The position numbers and the translations under genes are program-made. 28,838 nucleotides of DNA, from positions 1 to 28,838 of the forward strand of contig CAAGFN010000022.1 of the NCBI GenBank assembly GCA_900769145.1. The letters are read 5' to 3'. The notes under the pieces were generated by a model that searched no databases, was not told where the DNA came from, and saw nothing but the letters and a program-made list of their open reading frames with translations. Position 1 is the first letter of the stretch. Each line of letters opens with the position of its first letter. The stretch comes from Rikenellaceae bacterium (GTDB lineage Bacteria > Bacteroidota > Bacteroidia > Bacteroidales > UBA932). Of this stretch, positions 1-8,376 are shown piece after piece.

Positions 1-1
1 C

Positions 2-349
2 AATCCCCAGTCAATGAGGGTTAGCATTCTGGAGGATTTTTTCGGCTCTCATCCGGAAATAATGGAAAAGAACTGCGGCTATCGCTTCCGTGACAAGGAT
101 CAGTTTGTCCCACAGGAACTTTGCTTCCTGCTTTGCCGTCAGCGCAATGAACTGGTTCTCAAGCCCAAGAGCGGAAACAACCTCTATCTTCTTCCGAAAG
201 GAGACCGCTATATGAAGAGCCATCTTAAAAAATTCCAGGCCTCGACACGGGAGAAGTTCTGCTGCGTGAATTCCCTCAATTATGCTTCTGCGGCATACCG
301 TGAGGCCGTCCTGGCATGGCTGTCGGAGCGAATCCTCGGGGAGGAATAG
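2..349 (+). CDS. Unrecognised protein, 3' end (5' end outside window)
   Basis: The frame is open from the first complete codon to a TAG at 347-349. The first ATG is at 14, but four sense codons precede it without a stop and there is no ribosome binding site or promoter before it, so I read this as the C-terminal part of a longer protein. About 115 residues are visible: a basic, cysteine-containing segment (ELCFLLCRQ), a lysine-rich stretch around LVLKPKSGNN, and a helical end (YREAVLAWLSERILGEE). I recognise no family. Codon choice resembles that of the confident genes nearby, which favours this strand over the overlapping minus-strand open frame. It converges on the lipoprotein operon with 29 bp between stops and no clear terminator hairpin. 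Confidence 0.5.
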   Translation, partial: NPQSMRVSILEDFFGSHPEIMEKNCGYRFRDKDQFVPQELCFLLCRQRNELVLKPKSGNNLYLLPKGDRYMKSHLKKFQASTREKFCCVNSLNYASAAYREAVLAWLSERILGEE

Positions 350-378
350 TTTGTTTCCGTTGGACGGCCACCCGATTC

Positions 379-3171
379 TCACAAGTCGTCGCTGTAGAAC
401 GGCGTTTTCAATGACTGGGCCTTTTCCGAGGCCTCGATTACATATTTTCCCACATTGTCAAGGCTGGAGCCTGTGCTCTTGAAATTCTCATATCTCCTGG
501 TAATGTTGTAGAATCCCTCGAATGCCGGATAATTGGCATAGTTGTTCCTGTCTATCAGAAGATTGTCAAGTTGCGCCATGATGCTTCCGTCCTCATTCAG
601 CGGACAAATCTTGAAACTCAGTATCCTGCTGATATCCGTGGTGACGTAATTGCCGTCATTGTCCATGAATGTTCCGGCAAGCATACTTGTCGCAATTGCT
701 CCGGTACCCTCATAGAATGGGAAAGCATTGGTGTTCCCGAAATTGTTGCTGCAATATTTTGTACGATATTCGAGGCTGCCCTTGTTGGCGAGATTATCCA
801 TGGTGACAGGTACCAGCCCGACCGGCCGGTTCCTTGGTATACAGGAACTTACCCGGTCATCATCCGCAATGGATGCTTCATTCAGGAAATTGAGCGGTTT
901 TATGACCACCGGCAGGTTGTTTTTCCAGGAGTAGGAGTAATCCGCTGAAGCATAGTGCACATTGTACGGCACGAAATAGAATCCGAGATATCCCGGCAGA
1001 AAATCCAGCTGCGCTGTTACGCTGATATCCAGGATTATGTCTATCAGGTAGTTGGCATTGAACCGCTTCAGTGAATAAGGATTGGTCACGGTCCCCCTCA
1101 GGCAGAATGCGCCGCAGGCGAAGAACTTCTTGGTCGGGGATGCTGTTTCGTCCGGCTCAGGAGGAAGGAGGGCAATCTCCAGTTTGCCACCCTGGAAGTT
1201 ATTGATTTGCAGGTTGTTGTGACCTGATAAAATATTATTTATGAACTTGCCGCCAGGATCAGTGCCAAGTGCCGGGTCTGTCCTGAACAAATACCATTCG
1301 GCATTTTCGCTTCCTGCAACTCCTCCGTAAATGTCAATAGTGTGGATTTCCGTATGTCCTTCCCTGGAAGCGGAGCATATATCGAGTTGAGTGTTGTGGA
1401 TGGCACCGCGATAGCCCTGATTCGGGAAGGCTTTGTTGACGGTGCAGTTCACCTTGCAGATTATTCCCATTCCTCCATCCGGAGACGGTTTGCCGGCTGC
1501 TACGACTTCACCGCCTTGAGCAAAACCGTAAATGATGGCTTCTGCAGCTGCATTCCCGGAGAATGAACCTGGGCGTAGCAACTGTATTCCGGCTGATTTA
1601 CCGGCTACTATGCTCTCGGCTAATGACGTTCTCATCAATGCGCCTGTCTGCATTGTGTTGATGAAGTCCCGTGCGAATTGGCCCATCACATCTCCGTTTC
1701 CGTCAATGCTGTAGCCAAGTGCAGCTGCGATTCCTTCATCCGGAGTGGCGAATGAAGCAGGGGAGAGGATGGCTCCGGAATTGTCCTTGAGAAGTATTTC
1801 AGCCCTGCATACTCCGTATCCGTCCTCATTGACCGTCGCCGAACTCAAGGCAGCCCCGCTTTCCTTGTCGGCAATCACCATTTCCGGCCAGATTCCGCAA
1901 TTAATCTGCATGCTTGCCTGCCTCTCCGCACTCTTCAGGGCAATTTCCGAGACCGGACTAGTCTTGACCGGAGTCCGGGTTGACATATAGACGTAGAGGT
2001 CTTGTGCAGATGCTTGGGGAGCATAGAGCAATAACGCCCCGTTTTCCAGATAGATGCTGTCAACTCCTTCTGATACTTCACCGACAATGATGTTCTTATC
2101 CCCGCTGCTCACGACTACAGTCCTGCTCCGGCAGGCATCAGGGAAACTGATCCTGGCCCATTGGCCGACATATTCCGGCATTTCGGGAGGATTGAAATTG
2201 AACAGCGGATCAATGCCCAGTCCCGAGGTGTCAATCATCCATCCTGTCCTGCCCAGGCCGTCTTCAGATGTCGTAAGGGATATAGTGTAGTCCGTATTTC
2301 TTTCTACGGAGAAGTCCGTTGTGGTATTTTTCCCCAGGTAGAACCTGTATGTTACCTCGCCTGTGAGTCCGGCAGGATTATGGGAAATCTCTGCTGTTAC
2401 CTCTACAAAAGTGCATTTTTCAGCCAATCCCGGTATCTTGTCAGGAACCTTGCCCCAGATGTCCTTATTTTCCGGCAGCAGTTCGCCACGGTCGTTTTCC
2501 AGGCAGTAGAAATACACTGTTTCACCATTTCTCAATGCCGCCAAGTCCATTTCCGAAGCATAATCGCCAATGTCCTCCAATTTCTCCGGAACACTTCCTG
2601 CTGAACCGAACGGAGCCATGTCCAGGGCAGACTGACGGAGTTTTACCGATTTTACCCTCATTCCTTCCAATGCTGAGGCATCGAACCGGAATCCGCATCT
2701 GGCAATCATCCGGTTCATCGTCAGGGTGAAAACACCGCCTCCCTTGTTGACATAGATGGTATCCGCTGCTGTGAAAGCCATTCCCTTCTCCTTGAGGTCT
2801 GCCGTGGATGAAATCCTGTATCTCCATCGTGGCATAAATGCTTCATATACGGGAAATGCAGTCTCTTCCCCAATGTTCCCTACAGCATATACGGAATACT
2901 CTCCTCTGTCAAGCTCCAATTCTGTATCCGTATTCCCTTCAAGGAAGAGGGAAGTGTGCAGTACGCCCAATCTGTATATGGCAATGTTCACGTCCTTTAC
3001 CAGGTTTTCATCGGGGCTGATGGCGCTTCTGGTGACATTCCCGGTCAAGAAAACAAACTTGACCCCGCCGTTCCCATTATCCATCACCTCATCTGTGCAG
3101 GAGAATGCAGACATCATTGCAATCAATATCGGCAATGTCCTGGCTATAATGCTCAATTTGCTCATTTTCAT
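379..3171 (-). CDS. Large fimbrillin-type lipoprotein (DUF4906-like), 930 aa
   Basis: This is the last and longest gene of a three-gene operon. It has a hydrophobic export signal (residues 1-24) followed by Cys25 in AFSCTDE; the acidic residues after the cysteine resemble the surface-export signal of Bacteroidota lipoproteins. Residues about 35-320 align by eye with the upstream 436-aa gene: a DVN-x-x-x-Y/F strand near the start, an MNRMIAR segment, YCLENDRGELLP, YRFYLG and ERNTDY. This is the pattern of DUF4906/fimbrillin proteins built from two transthyretin-like domains. The remaining roughly 600 residues have no family I can name; with that size at the end of the operon it could be an accessory or tip-adhesin subunit (inference). 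An internal ATG three codons in is an equally good start. The gene begins 4 bp after the stop of the previous gene. Confidence 0.75.
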   Translation of the reverse strand: MKMSKLSIIARTLPILIAMMSAFSCTDEVMDNGNGGVKFVFLTGNVTRSAISPDENLVKDVNIAIYRLGVLHTSLFLEGNTDTELELDRGEYSVYAVGNIGEETAFPVYEAFMPRWRYRISSTADLKEKGMAFTAADTIYVNKGGGVFTLTMNRMIARCGFRFDASALEGMRVKSVKLRQSALDMAPFGSAGSVPEKLEDIGDYASEMDLAALRNGETVYFYCLENDRGELLPENKDIWGKVPDKIPGLAEKCTFVEVTAEISHNPAGLTGEVTYRFYLGKNTTTDFSVERNTDYTISLTTSEDGLGRTGWMIDTSGLGIDPLFNFNPPEMPEYVGQWARISFPDACRSRTVVVSSGDKNIIVGEVSEGVDSIYLENGALLLYAPQASAQDLYVYMSTRTPVKTSPVSEIALKSAERQASMQINCGIWPEMVIADKESGAALSSATVNEDGYGVCRAEILLKDNSGAILSPASFATPDEGIAAALGYSIDGNGDVMGQFARDFINTMQTGALMRTSLAESIVAGKSAGIQLLRPGSFSGNAAAEAIIYGFAQGGEVVAAGKPSPDGGMGIICKVNCTVNKAFPNQGYRGAIHNTQLDICSASREGHTEIHTIDIYGGVAGSENAEWYLFRTDPALGTDPGGKFINNILSGHNNLQINNFQGGKLEIALLPPEPDETASPTKKFFACGAFCLRGTVTNPYSLKRFNANYLIDIILDISVTAQLDFLPGYLGFYFVPYNVHYASADYSYSWKNNLPVVIKPLNFLNEASIADDDRVSSCIPRNRPVGLVPVTMDNLANKGSLEYRTKYCSNNFGNTNAFPFYEGTGAIATSMLAGTFMDNDGNYVTTDISRILSFKICPLNEDGSIMAQLDNLLIDRNNYANYPAFEGFYNITRRYENFKSTGSSLDNVGKYVIEASEKAQSLKTPFYSDDL

Positions 3172-3175
3172 ACAT

Positions 3176-4486
3176 TTATACTACTACAACAACAATTATC
3201 GCCGCATCGCTCATCGGATTTCCTGCCTCGACGTAGAGCAGCCCGGAACCCCTGGACTTGAGCTTGAGGGTGACCCCTCTGCCATCTTCGTCCATCACAT
3301 AGTCATATATGCCATTATTCTTGTCGAATTCCAGTTCCTCCTTTCCGATATCCACTCTGGCATCTTCAGGAATCACGTTGGCCCTGATATGTATTTCATC
3401 TCCCACATTGCCCTCTATATACTGGCCGGGCGATATGCTCAATGTAGCCGCTCCCTTCCTGATCAGGCTGCTCTTGTCAACTCTCCAGCTTTCTTCGCTT
3501 ATGCCTGAGCCGTCGGGTTTTATCACATAATTGTATGCGCAGTTTCTCCCGACATCGAAGTTGGAAGGTCCGTCTCCGAGATAGAACCTGTAAATCAGCC
3601 ACTCGCCGGGCGGAGTATTGTAGTCCCCGGAGTCATATTCTGCCTTTATTTCGACGTAGGAACACTGGGATGACAATGCGTCCGAGATATCCAGAACCTT
3701 GTCTTTTTCGCTTTCCGCACCCGGCAGGAGTTCGCCCTGCATATTTTCAAGGAGGTAAAGTCTCGCTTCACGGCTCCTTCCAGGGGATTCCTCAATGTTG
3801 AGGTTGTCGGCCAATGTACCGTTGCAGACGAAGCCTTTGCTGAATATGTCAGATGTGCCGGAGGCCTTGCCAGGAGCGAAGGCATTGGCTGATTTGGGTG
3901 AGCCCCCGATCTCCACGCTGTTCACATTGAATGTGACACCTTTGTCCAGACCGCTTCTGTCGATGCGGATCGATACTCGTGCCATCATCCTGATCATTTC
4001 CACAGTCACGCTATGCACAGGAGATTCGACTTCAGATATTGCGGCAGTCCCGGTCATTGGTATGCCACGGCTGTATTCATCCGGGTAGGCCATGTGGTAT
4101 CTGTATGAAAGGAGTTCCTCCAGACTCCCTATGGACATCTTGTAGCCGAAGTTGGCGCAGGCCATTATCCTGCATCCTGTTCCGCAGAGCCATTCGGTAT
4201 CAATTTCCACGTTGCCGTCCGGACCGGCATTGAGCCTGTCCGCATAGATATGGTCTTCGAGCCGGTTCTTTCCGTCGAAAAGGAAGAGATTCACATCGTG
4301 TATCAGTTCCTCGTCCGGCAATGATGACCGCACTTCATACCCTTTTGCCGAACTCATTATTATGCGGACAGAGGCAATGTCTTTTACTCCTGTCTTGTCA
4401 TTGACGCATCCTCCCGCCATCATTGCATAAAGCAATAATGCCAGTGCTGAATATGCCCTGATCCTGTTGCCCGTTATTCTTGTCAT
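3176..4486 (-). CDS. Fimbrillin-type lipoprotein (DUF4906-like), 436 aa
   Basis: This is the middle gene of the fimbrillin-type operon, 4 bp from both neighbours, so translation is probably coupled. The signal sequence ends at Cys27 (MMAGGC), consistent with a lipoprotein. The DUF4906-like pattern is clear: IHDVNLFLFD near residue 60, then MIRMMARVSIRIDRSGL, RLYLLENMQGELLPG, YRFYLGDG and the VGRNCAYNYVI strand. Residues after about 345 (LSISPGQYIEGNVGDEIHIRA) look like a bacterial Ig-like module, ending in an unusual run of valines (IIVVVVV) just before the stop. The likely role is a pilus or surface-appendage subunit or anchor. It is a paralogue of the first third of the 930-aa protein. The exact fimbrial role (stalk, anchor or tip) cannot be decided from sequence. 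Confidence 0.75.
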   Translation of the reverse strand: MTRITGNRIRAYSALALLLYAMMAGGCVNDKTGVKDIASVRIIMSSAKGYEVRSSLPDEELIHDVNLFLFDGKNRLEDHIYADRLNAGPDGNVEIDTEWLCGTGCRIMACANFGYKMSIGSLEELLSYRYHMAYPDEYSRGIPMTGTAAISEVESPVHSVTVEMIRMMARVSIRIDRSGLDKGVTFNVNSVEIGGSPKSANAFAPGKASGTSDIFSKGFVCNGTLADNLNIEESPGRSREARLYLLENMQGELLPGAESEKDKVLDISDALSSQCSYVEIKAEYDSGDYNTPPGEWLIYRFYLGDGPSNFDVGRNCAYNYVIKPDGSGISEESWRVDKSSLIRKGAATLSISPGQYIEGNVGDEIHIRANVIPEDARVDIGKEELEFDKNNGIYDYVMDEDGRGVTLKLKSRGSGLLYVEAGNPMSDAAIIVVVVV

Positions 4487-4490
4487 ACTC

Positions 4491-5525
4491 CTAGAATCCT
4501 ATTGTCCTTTCCCCTTTTGCGTCCCATTCCTTTACGTGAAATCCGGCCCTCAATATCCCGACATCTATAGGTATGTCAGGCGAAGAAACTCCTCTCCGGC
4601 ATATTGTAATGTCGTAGATATAGGATTTGTTGCGTTCCACTCCCTGCGCGGCAGTGTCCCCGGCAGTACCCCGGTTTATGGTGATGGGATAGTAAGTCGT
4701 CTCTCCACCCAGTTTCCCTTCGATGACCAGCCTGGTGAACGGTGTTCCCAGACCTTCTTCCCCGGCCTCGTCCGGATAGCAGTATAGATGAATGTCCGGG
4801 TGGACAACATTCTCCCCTACAGGCACTTCCAATGAAGAGTATACGAGGTCGGCAAGCCCGGGACGCTTCATGTCTTCTTCAGAGAGAGACCCATAGTTTA
4901 TGAATGAGCTGCCTGCATCCTGCTCACCTGTCACCGGACATCTGTCCCGGACATTTGTAAGATAGATTTTCACATCTTCCAGCCTTTGTCCCGAATATGG
5001 TTTCTTGTGGAAATCACAGCAAATACTGCTGATGACAATCTCTGACAAGAGGGGTTCAAGGGTGACAGACTTTTTTTCTTCTCCTGCACGGACCTTTGCA
5101 AATGCTGTCATTACAGGGCTTTCCGGCCGTTCTTTGTCCAGCTCGGCGAATAACCCTCCCAAATCATCGTAACTCCCTATTCCTGTCGGGTCAATGCAAT
5201 CGCCGGTAATGGCGAAGAACAGTTTGTCACCCTTTCTTGAGGAAGCCTCAACCCCTCCGTCAGGCATGGCTTGCAGGCGCTGGTATGAATCCAGCAGCCT
5301 CAGCTTGTCATCATTGAAAAAGAAGATGTCCAGACAATCTCCGTATATGTTAATGCTTTGATTATGAACCCATAATGTCCGGACATCTTCAGTATATGAA
5401 TCATTATCTTTGTCACAAGAACAAAAGGCCGGCAGGGTGATAATTAACAAGGTGACAGCCAGAACGGCCCCGTGAAACAAAAGAAAGATATAGGTCAGAA
5501 TTGCTGGCCGGCCTTTTAACTTCAT
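4491..5525 (-). CDS. FimA/Mfa-like fimbrillin-family lipoprotein, 344 aa
   Basis: This is the first gene of the operon. I choose the ATG at 5525 because it gives a proper export signal (MKLKGRP, a long hydrophobic stretch, then LPAFCSCDKD). An in-frame ATG at 5546 is possible. The in-frame TTG at 5573 is rejected because it lies inside the promoter -7 element. Cys37, preceded by serine and followed by acidic residues, is the likely lipidated cysteine. The C-terminal part has the pattern of P. gingivalis-type fimbrillins and anchors (FimA, Mfa1, FimB/Mfa2): RNKSYIYDITICRRG, then PDIPI and a terminal strand with HVKEWDAKG. Such proteins are exported as lipoproteins and assemble by strand exchange into type V pili. 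Whether this is the stalk subunit or an anchor is unresolved. Confidence 0.65.
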   Translation of the reverse strand: MKLKGRPAILTYIFLLFHGAVLAVTLLIITLPAFCSCDKDNDSYTEDVRTLWVHNQSINIYGDCLDIFFFNDDKLRLLDSYQRLQAMPDGGVEASSRKGDKLFFAITGDCIDPTGIGSYDDLGGLFAELDKERPESPVMTAFAKVRAGEEKKSVTLEPLLSEIVISSICCDFHKKPYSGQRLEDVKIYLTNVRDRCPVTGEQDAGSSFINYGSLSEEDMKRPGLADLVYSSLEVPVGENVVHPDIHLYCYPDEAGEEGLGTPFTRLVIEGKLGGETTYYPITINRGTAGDTAAQGVERNKSYIYDITICRRGVSSPDIPIDVGILRAGFHVKEWDAKGERTIGF

Positions 5526-5570
5526 ATTTTTGTTGAACAGTATCATTTCGGTTGCGTTTTTTCTCAACGG

Positions 5571-5578
5571 CAAAATTA
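5571..5578 (-). promoter_or_regulatory. Promoter -7 element (TAATTTTG) of the fimbrillin-type operon
   Basis: Read on the minus strand this is TAATTTTG, a full match to the Bacteroidota -7 consensus TAnnTTTG. No good TTG is seen 19-21 nt upstream. The region further upstream (5637-5670) is rich in A-tracts on the transcribed strand, which could act like an UP element. Transcription would begin near 5564, leaving a leader of roughly 20-40 nt to the ATGs at 5546 or 5525. The rest of the gap between this operon and nqrF (about 5579-5761) contains no convincing gene. Confidence 0.5.
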
Positions 5579-5761
5579 TGCTGCTCTTTTTGGAAAAACC
5601 ATAGGGTGGCTTTTTCAGCCTGCACGTTTGGAAGAATTTTAAATTTTTTCACAGGTTTTTTTAACTTTTTACCACCTTTTCCTGCCAGGGGTGGTTTCTG
5701 TTTGGAAGATTCCACTATCCGCTAAATTCCAATTCCTGCCCCAGCCGGCCCCGGGAAACAA

Positions 5762-5789
5762 AAAAAGTCCGGCGAAAACCGGACTTTTT
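5762..5789 (-). terminator. Intrinsic terminator after nqrF
   Basis: This is an 11-bp perfect stem (AAAAAGTCCGG paired with CCGGACTTTTT) with a 6-nt loop. It sits 18 bp beyond the nqrF stop and is followed on the minus strand by a run of T. The GC core flanked by A and T tracts lets it work in either direction, so it should end the nqr transcript and insulate the fimbrillin-type promoter downstream. Confidence 0.88.
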
Positions 5790-5807
5790 CATATTGATTC
5801 AATGCTG

Positions 5808-7091
5808 TTATGCACCGAAGTTATCGTAGAGAATGCTCTCAGGCTGAACTCCGAGACTGTCAAGCAGACCAACTACCGCATTGACCATCATTGGAGGTCC
5901 GCACATGAAGTACTTGATATCCTCAGGAGCATCGTGGTTCTTCAGATAGGTCTCGTACATCACGTTGTGTACGAAGCCTGCCACATACTTCACGCCCGCT
6001 GCATCAGCTGCCGGGTCAGGGCGGTCAAGAGCGAGATGGAAGTGGAAGTTAGGGAACTCCTTCTCAATCTCAGCATAATCCTCGAGGTAGAAGGCCTCGA
6101 CAAGGCTTCTCGCACCATAGAAGAAGTGTACTTCCTTCTTGGTCTTGATGGTCTTGAAGAGATGCATGATGTGGCTCCTGAGAGGTGCCATGCCGGCACC
6201 ACCACCGACGAATACATATTCCTGTGAATCAGGATCATCCTTAGGAAGGAGGAAGTCGCCGAACGGACCGGAAATCATCACCTTGTCACCAGGATGGCGG
6301 GTGTAGATATAGGACGAACCGATACCCGGATTTACAGGGAGAAGCTTCGGACCCAGCTCACGAGGTACGCTCCTGTCGAATGGAGGAGTTGCGATACGCA
6401 CGTTGAGTTTGATGATGTTGCCCTCAGCAGGATAGGAGGCCATTGAGTATGCTCTCATCGTAGGAACAGGGTTCTCGCACTTGAGGTCGAAGAATCCGTA
6501 TTTCTCCCACTCTGCCTTGTATTCAGGATCCACTTCAATGTCCTTGAAGTCGAATGTTCCGGCAGGAATATCAATCTGGATGTACTCTCCTGACTTGAAC
6601 TCGAGGTTCTCGCCTTCAGGAAGCCTTACGGTGAATTCCTTGATGAAGGTTGCCACATTGTGGTTGGAGATAACCTCGCACTCAAGTTTCTTGACGCTGA
6701 GAACAGACTCAGGAATTTCAATCTTGAGGTCTTCCTTGACCTTTACCTGACAGCCGAGCCTCCAGTTGTCCTTGATCTGCTTCCTGTTGAAGAAGCCTAC
6801 CTCGGTAGGAAGGATGGTTCCGCCACCTTCATTGACCTTGACCTTGCACTGTCCGCAGTTTGCCTTTCCACCGCAGGCTGATGGCAGGAAGATATTCTGC
6901 TCAGCGAGAGTGTTCATAAGGTTGCCACCCGGATTTACATCAAGGTTGTATTTTCCGTTGTTGATATCAATCTTGACTGCGCCTTTAGGGCTCAGTTTTG
7001 CCTTGACCCACAGAAGGAGCACGGTCAGGATAAGGGTGACGACCGTGATGGCCACTGCGGCGGCAATGATAGTAAGACTCATTTCATTCAT
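5808..7091 (-). CDS. nqrF: Na+-translocating NADH:quinone reductase subunit F
   Basis: NqrF is the electron-entry subunit. It oxidises NADH through FAD and passes electrons to a [2Fe-2S] centre. The 427-aa protein shows one N-terminal membrane helix (residues 6-29), a ferredoxin domain with Cys73, Cys79, Cys82 and Cys114 (ACGGKANCGQC, then RLGC), the FAD-binding RAYS motif at 213-216, the NADH-binding GGGAG at 296-300 and a C-terminal CGPPMM. The end YDNFGA fits the family. The ATG at 7091 is supported by AAGGAGG at 7099-7105, seven bases away. It is the last gene of the operon, 16 bp after nqrE, and a strong terminator follows. Confidence 0.97.
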   Translation of the reverse strand: MNEMSLTIIAAAVAITVVTLILTVLLLWVKAKLSPKGAVKIDINNGKYNLDVNPGGNLMNTLAEQNIFLPSACGGKANCGQCKVKVNEGGGTILPTEVGFFNRKQIKDNWRLGCQVKVKEDLKIEIPESVLSVKKLECEVISNHNVATFIKEFTVRLPEGENLEFKSGEYIQIDIPAGTFDFKDIEVDPEYKAEWEKYGFFDLKCENPVPTMRAYSMASYPAEGNIIKLNVRIATPPFDRSVPRELGPKLLPVNPGIGSSYIYTRHPGDKVMISGPFGDFLLPKDDPDSQEYVFVGGGAGMAPLRSHIMHLFKTIKTKKEVHFFYGARSLVEAFYLEDYAEIEKEFPNFHFHLALDRPDPAADAAGVKYVAGFVHNVMYETYLKNHDAPEDIKYFMCGPPMMVNAVVGLLDSLGVQPESILYDNFGA

Positions 7092-7107
7092 CTTTCAGCC
7101 TCCTTGA

Positions 7108-7722
7108 TTAAAGTGAAATACCCATAAATGTCATAAAGGCCATGGCCATGAGGCCGACGGTGATGAATGTGATGCCTATGCCCTTGAGGGCTGCAGGCAC
7201 ATTCGAGTATGACATCTTCTCCCTGATTGCCGCAAGGGTAACGATGGCAAGGAACCAGCCGAGACCTGAACCGAGAGAGAATACGGCAGCCTCTCCGAGG
7301 TTGGAGAAGTCACGCTGCTGCATGAACAGGGAACCTCCGAGGATTGCGCAGTTTACGGCAATGAGCGGAAGGAAAATACCGAGTTCCGAATAGAGGGTAG
7401 GGGAGAACTTCTCCACAATCATCTCCACGAGCTGGACGATGGCGGCAATTACCGCGATGAAGGTTATGAGGCTGAGGAAACTCAGGTCAACGCTTGCGAA
7501 AGAGTCGCCGAGCCAGGAAAGTGCACCCGGGCTGAGGACGAACTTGTTCAGCAGGTAGTTGATCGGAAGAGTCACGAGCAGCACGAAGATAACAGCGACA
7601 CCCAATCCGGAAGCTGTCTTTACATTTTTTGATACTGCCAGGTATGAGCACATACCGAGGAAGTATGCAAAAATCATATTGTCAACGAAAATTGACTTTA
7701 CGAATAAGCTTAAATATTCCAT
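7108..7722 (-). CDS. nqrE: Na+-translocating NADH:quinone reductase subunit E
   Basis: NqrE is a six-helix inner-membrane subunit. With NqrD it holds an iron centre between two half-channels and forms part of the electron path across the membrane. At 204 aa it has the family length. The two cysteines expected to bind the intramembrane iron centre are visible: Cys25 in [11 protein letters not shown] and Cys125 in [11 protein letters not shown], close to their positions in Vibrio NqrE. It lies 18 bp after nqrD and 16 bp before nqrF. It differs from RnfA mainly by context: the full nqrA-F set is present and there is no rnfB- or rnfC-type gene. Confidence 0.96.
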   Translation of the reverse strand: MEYLSLFVKSIFVDNMIFAYFLGMCSYLAVSKNVKTASGLGVAVIFVLLVTLPINYLLNKFVLSPGALSWLGDSFASVDLSFLSLITFIAVIAAIVQLVEMIVEKFSPTLYSELGIFLPLIAVNCAILGGSLFMQQRDFSNLGEAAVFSLGSGLGWFLAIVTLAAIREKMSYSNVPAALKGIGITFITVGLMAMAFMTFMGISL

Positions 7723-7740
7723 TTCGAATGAGTGTTAATG

Positions 7741-8361
7741 TTATTTCTCCTGAAGATCTTTCTGGATGCTCCTCTGTACCCATACGATACATCCGAGGAG
7801 GATGAGGGCCATAGGAGGAAGAATCACGAGACCGTTGTTCATATAACCGAGGTCATAGAGACACTGCGGGATTACCTGGAATCCGAAAAGTGTTCCTGAA
7901 CCGAGGAGCTCGCGGAAGAATGCGATGATGATGAGAATCATTGCATATCCGGCACCGTTGGCCAGACCGTCGATGAAGGAAGGAATCGGCTTGTTTCCGA
8001 GACCGAAGGCCTCGATACGTCCCATCACGATACAGTTGGTGATAATCAGTCCGATATAAACGGAAAGCTGTTTCTCAATGCTGTAGGCGAAGGCTTTGAG
8101 GAACTGGTCCACAAGAATCACCATGAGCGAGACAACCACGAGCTGTACGATAATCCTGACCCTGTTAGGGATGGAATTCCTGAGGCAGGATACGATGAAG
8201 TTCGAGAAAGCGGTGACCACAATCACCGAGAGACCCATTACGAATGCGCCCTTGAGCTGGACTGTAACCGCAAGTGCGGAGCAGATACCGAGTATGAGGG
8301 TCGTGATAGGATTACCTATGAAAATAGGCCTCAAAAGAGTTTCTTTCAATTTATCATTCAT
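7741..8361 (-). CDS. nqrD: Na+-translocating NADH:quinone reductase subunit D
   Basis: NqrD is the pseudo-symmetric partner of NqrE: a 206-aa integral membrane protein with about six helices and inverted topology. The iron-ligand cysteines are Cys27 (LGICSALAVT) and Cys110 (ITNCIVMGRIEAF), close to the positions in the Vibrio protein. The start ATG has the clearest Shine-Dalgarno sequence of the operon, AGGAGG at 8369-8374, seven bases upstream. It sits 15 bp after nqrC. Confidence 0.96.
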   Translation of the reverse strand: MNDKLKETLLRPIFIGNPITTLILGICSALAVTVQLKGAFVMGLSVIVVTAFSNFIVSCLRNSIPNRVRIIVQLVVVSLMVILVDQFLKAFAYSIEKQLSVYIGLIITNCIVMGRIEAFGLGNKPIPSFIDGLANGAGYAMILIIIAFFRELLGSGTLFGFQVIPQCLYDLGYMNNGLVILPPMALILLGCIVWVQRSIQKDLQEK

Positions 8362-8368
8362 AACAATT

Positions 8369-8374
8369 CCTCCT
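8369..8374 (-). promoter_or_regulatory. Shine-Dalgarno AGGAGG of nqrD
   Basis: This is a perfect AGGAGG on the minus strand, 7 nt before the nqrD ATG. Bacteroidota genes usually lack strong Shine-Dalgarno sequences, so the match is notable. It may raise translation of this small membrane subunit within the operon. Confidence 0.6.
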
Positions 8375-8376
8375 CA

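Noticed and set aside
11..382. Minus-strand open frame of 123 codons at the left end
   Set aside because: It overlaps the plus-strand coding frame almost completely, lacks a recognisable fold or export signal, and the plus strand has the better codon pattern.
2756..3508. 250-codon plus-strand frame across the lipoprotein junction
   Set aside because: It spans the junction of two well-supported minus-strand genes and shows no family pattern.
5579..5760. Phase-variable (invertible) promoter upstream of the fimbrillin-type operon
   Set aside because: I searched for flanking inverted repeats around 5570-5720 and found only short AT-rich matches, and no recombinase gene is nearby.
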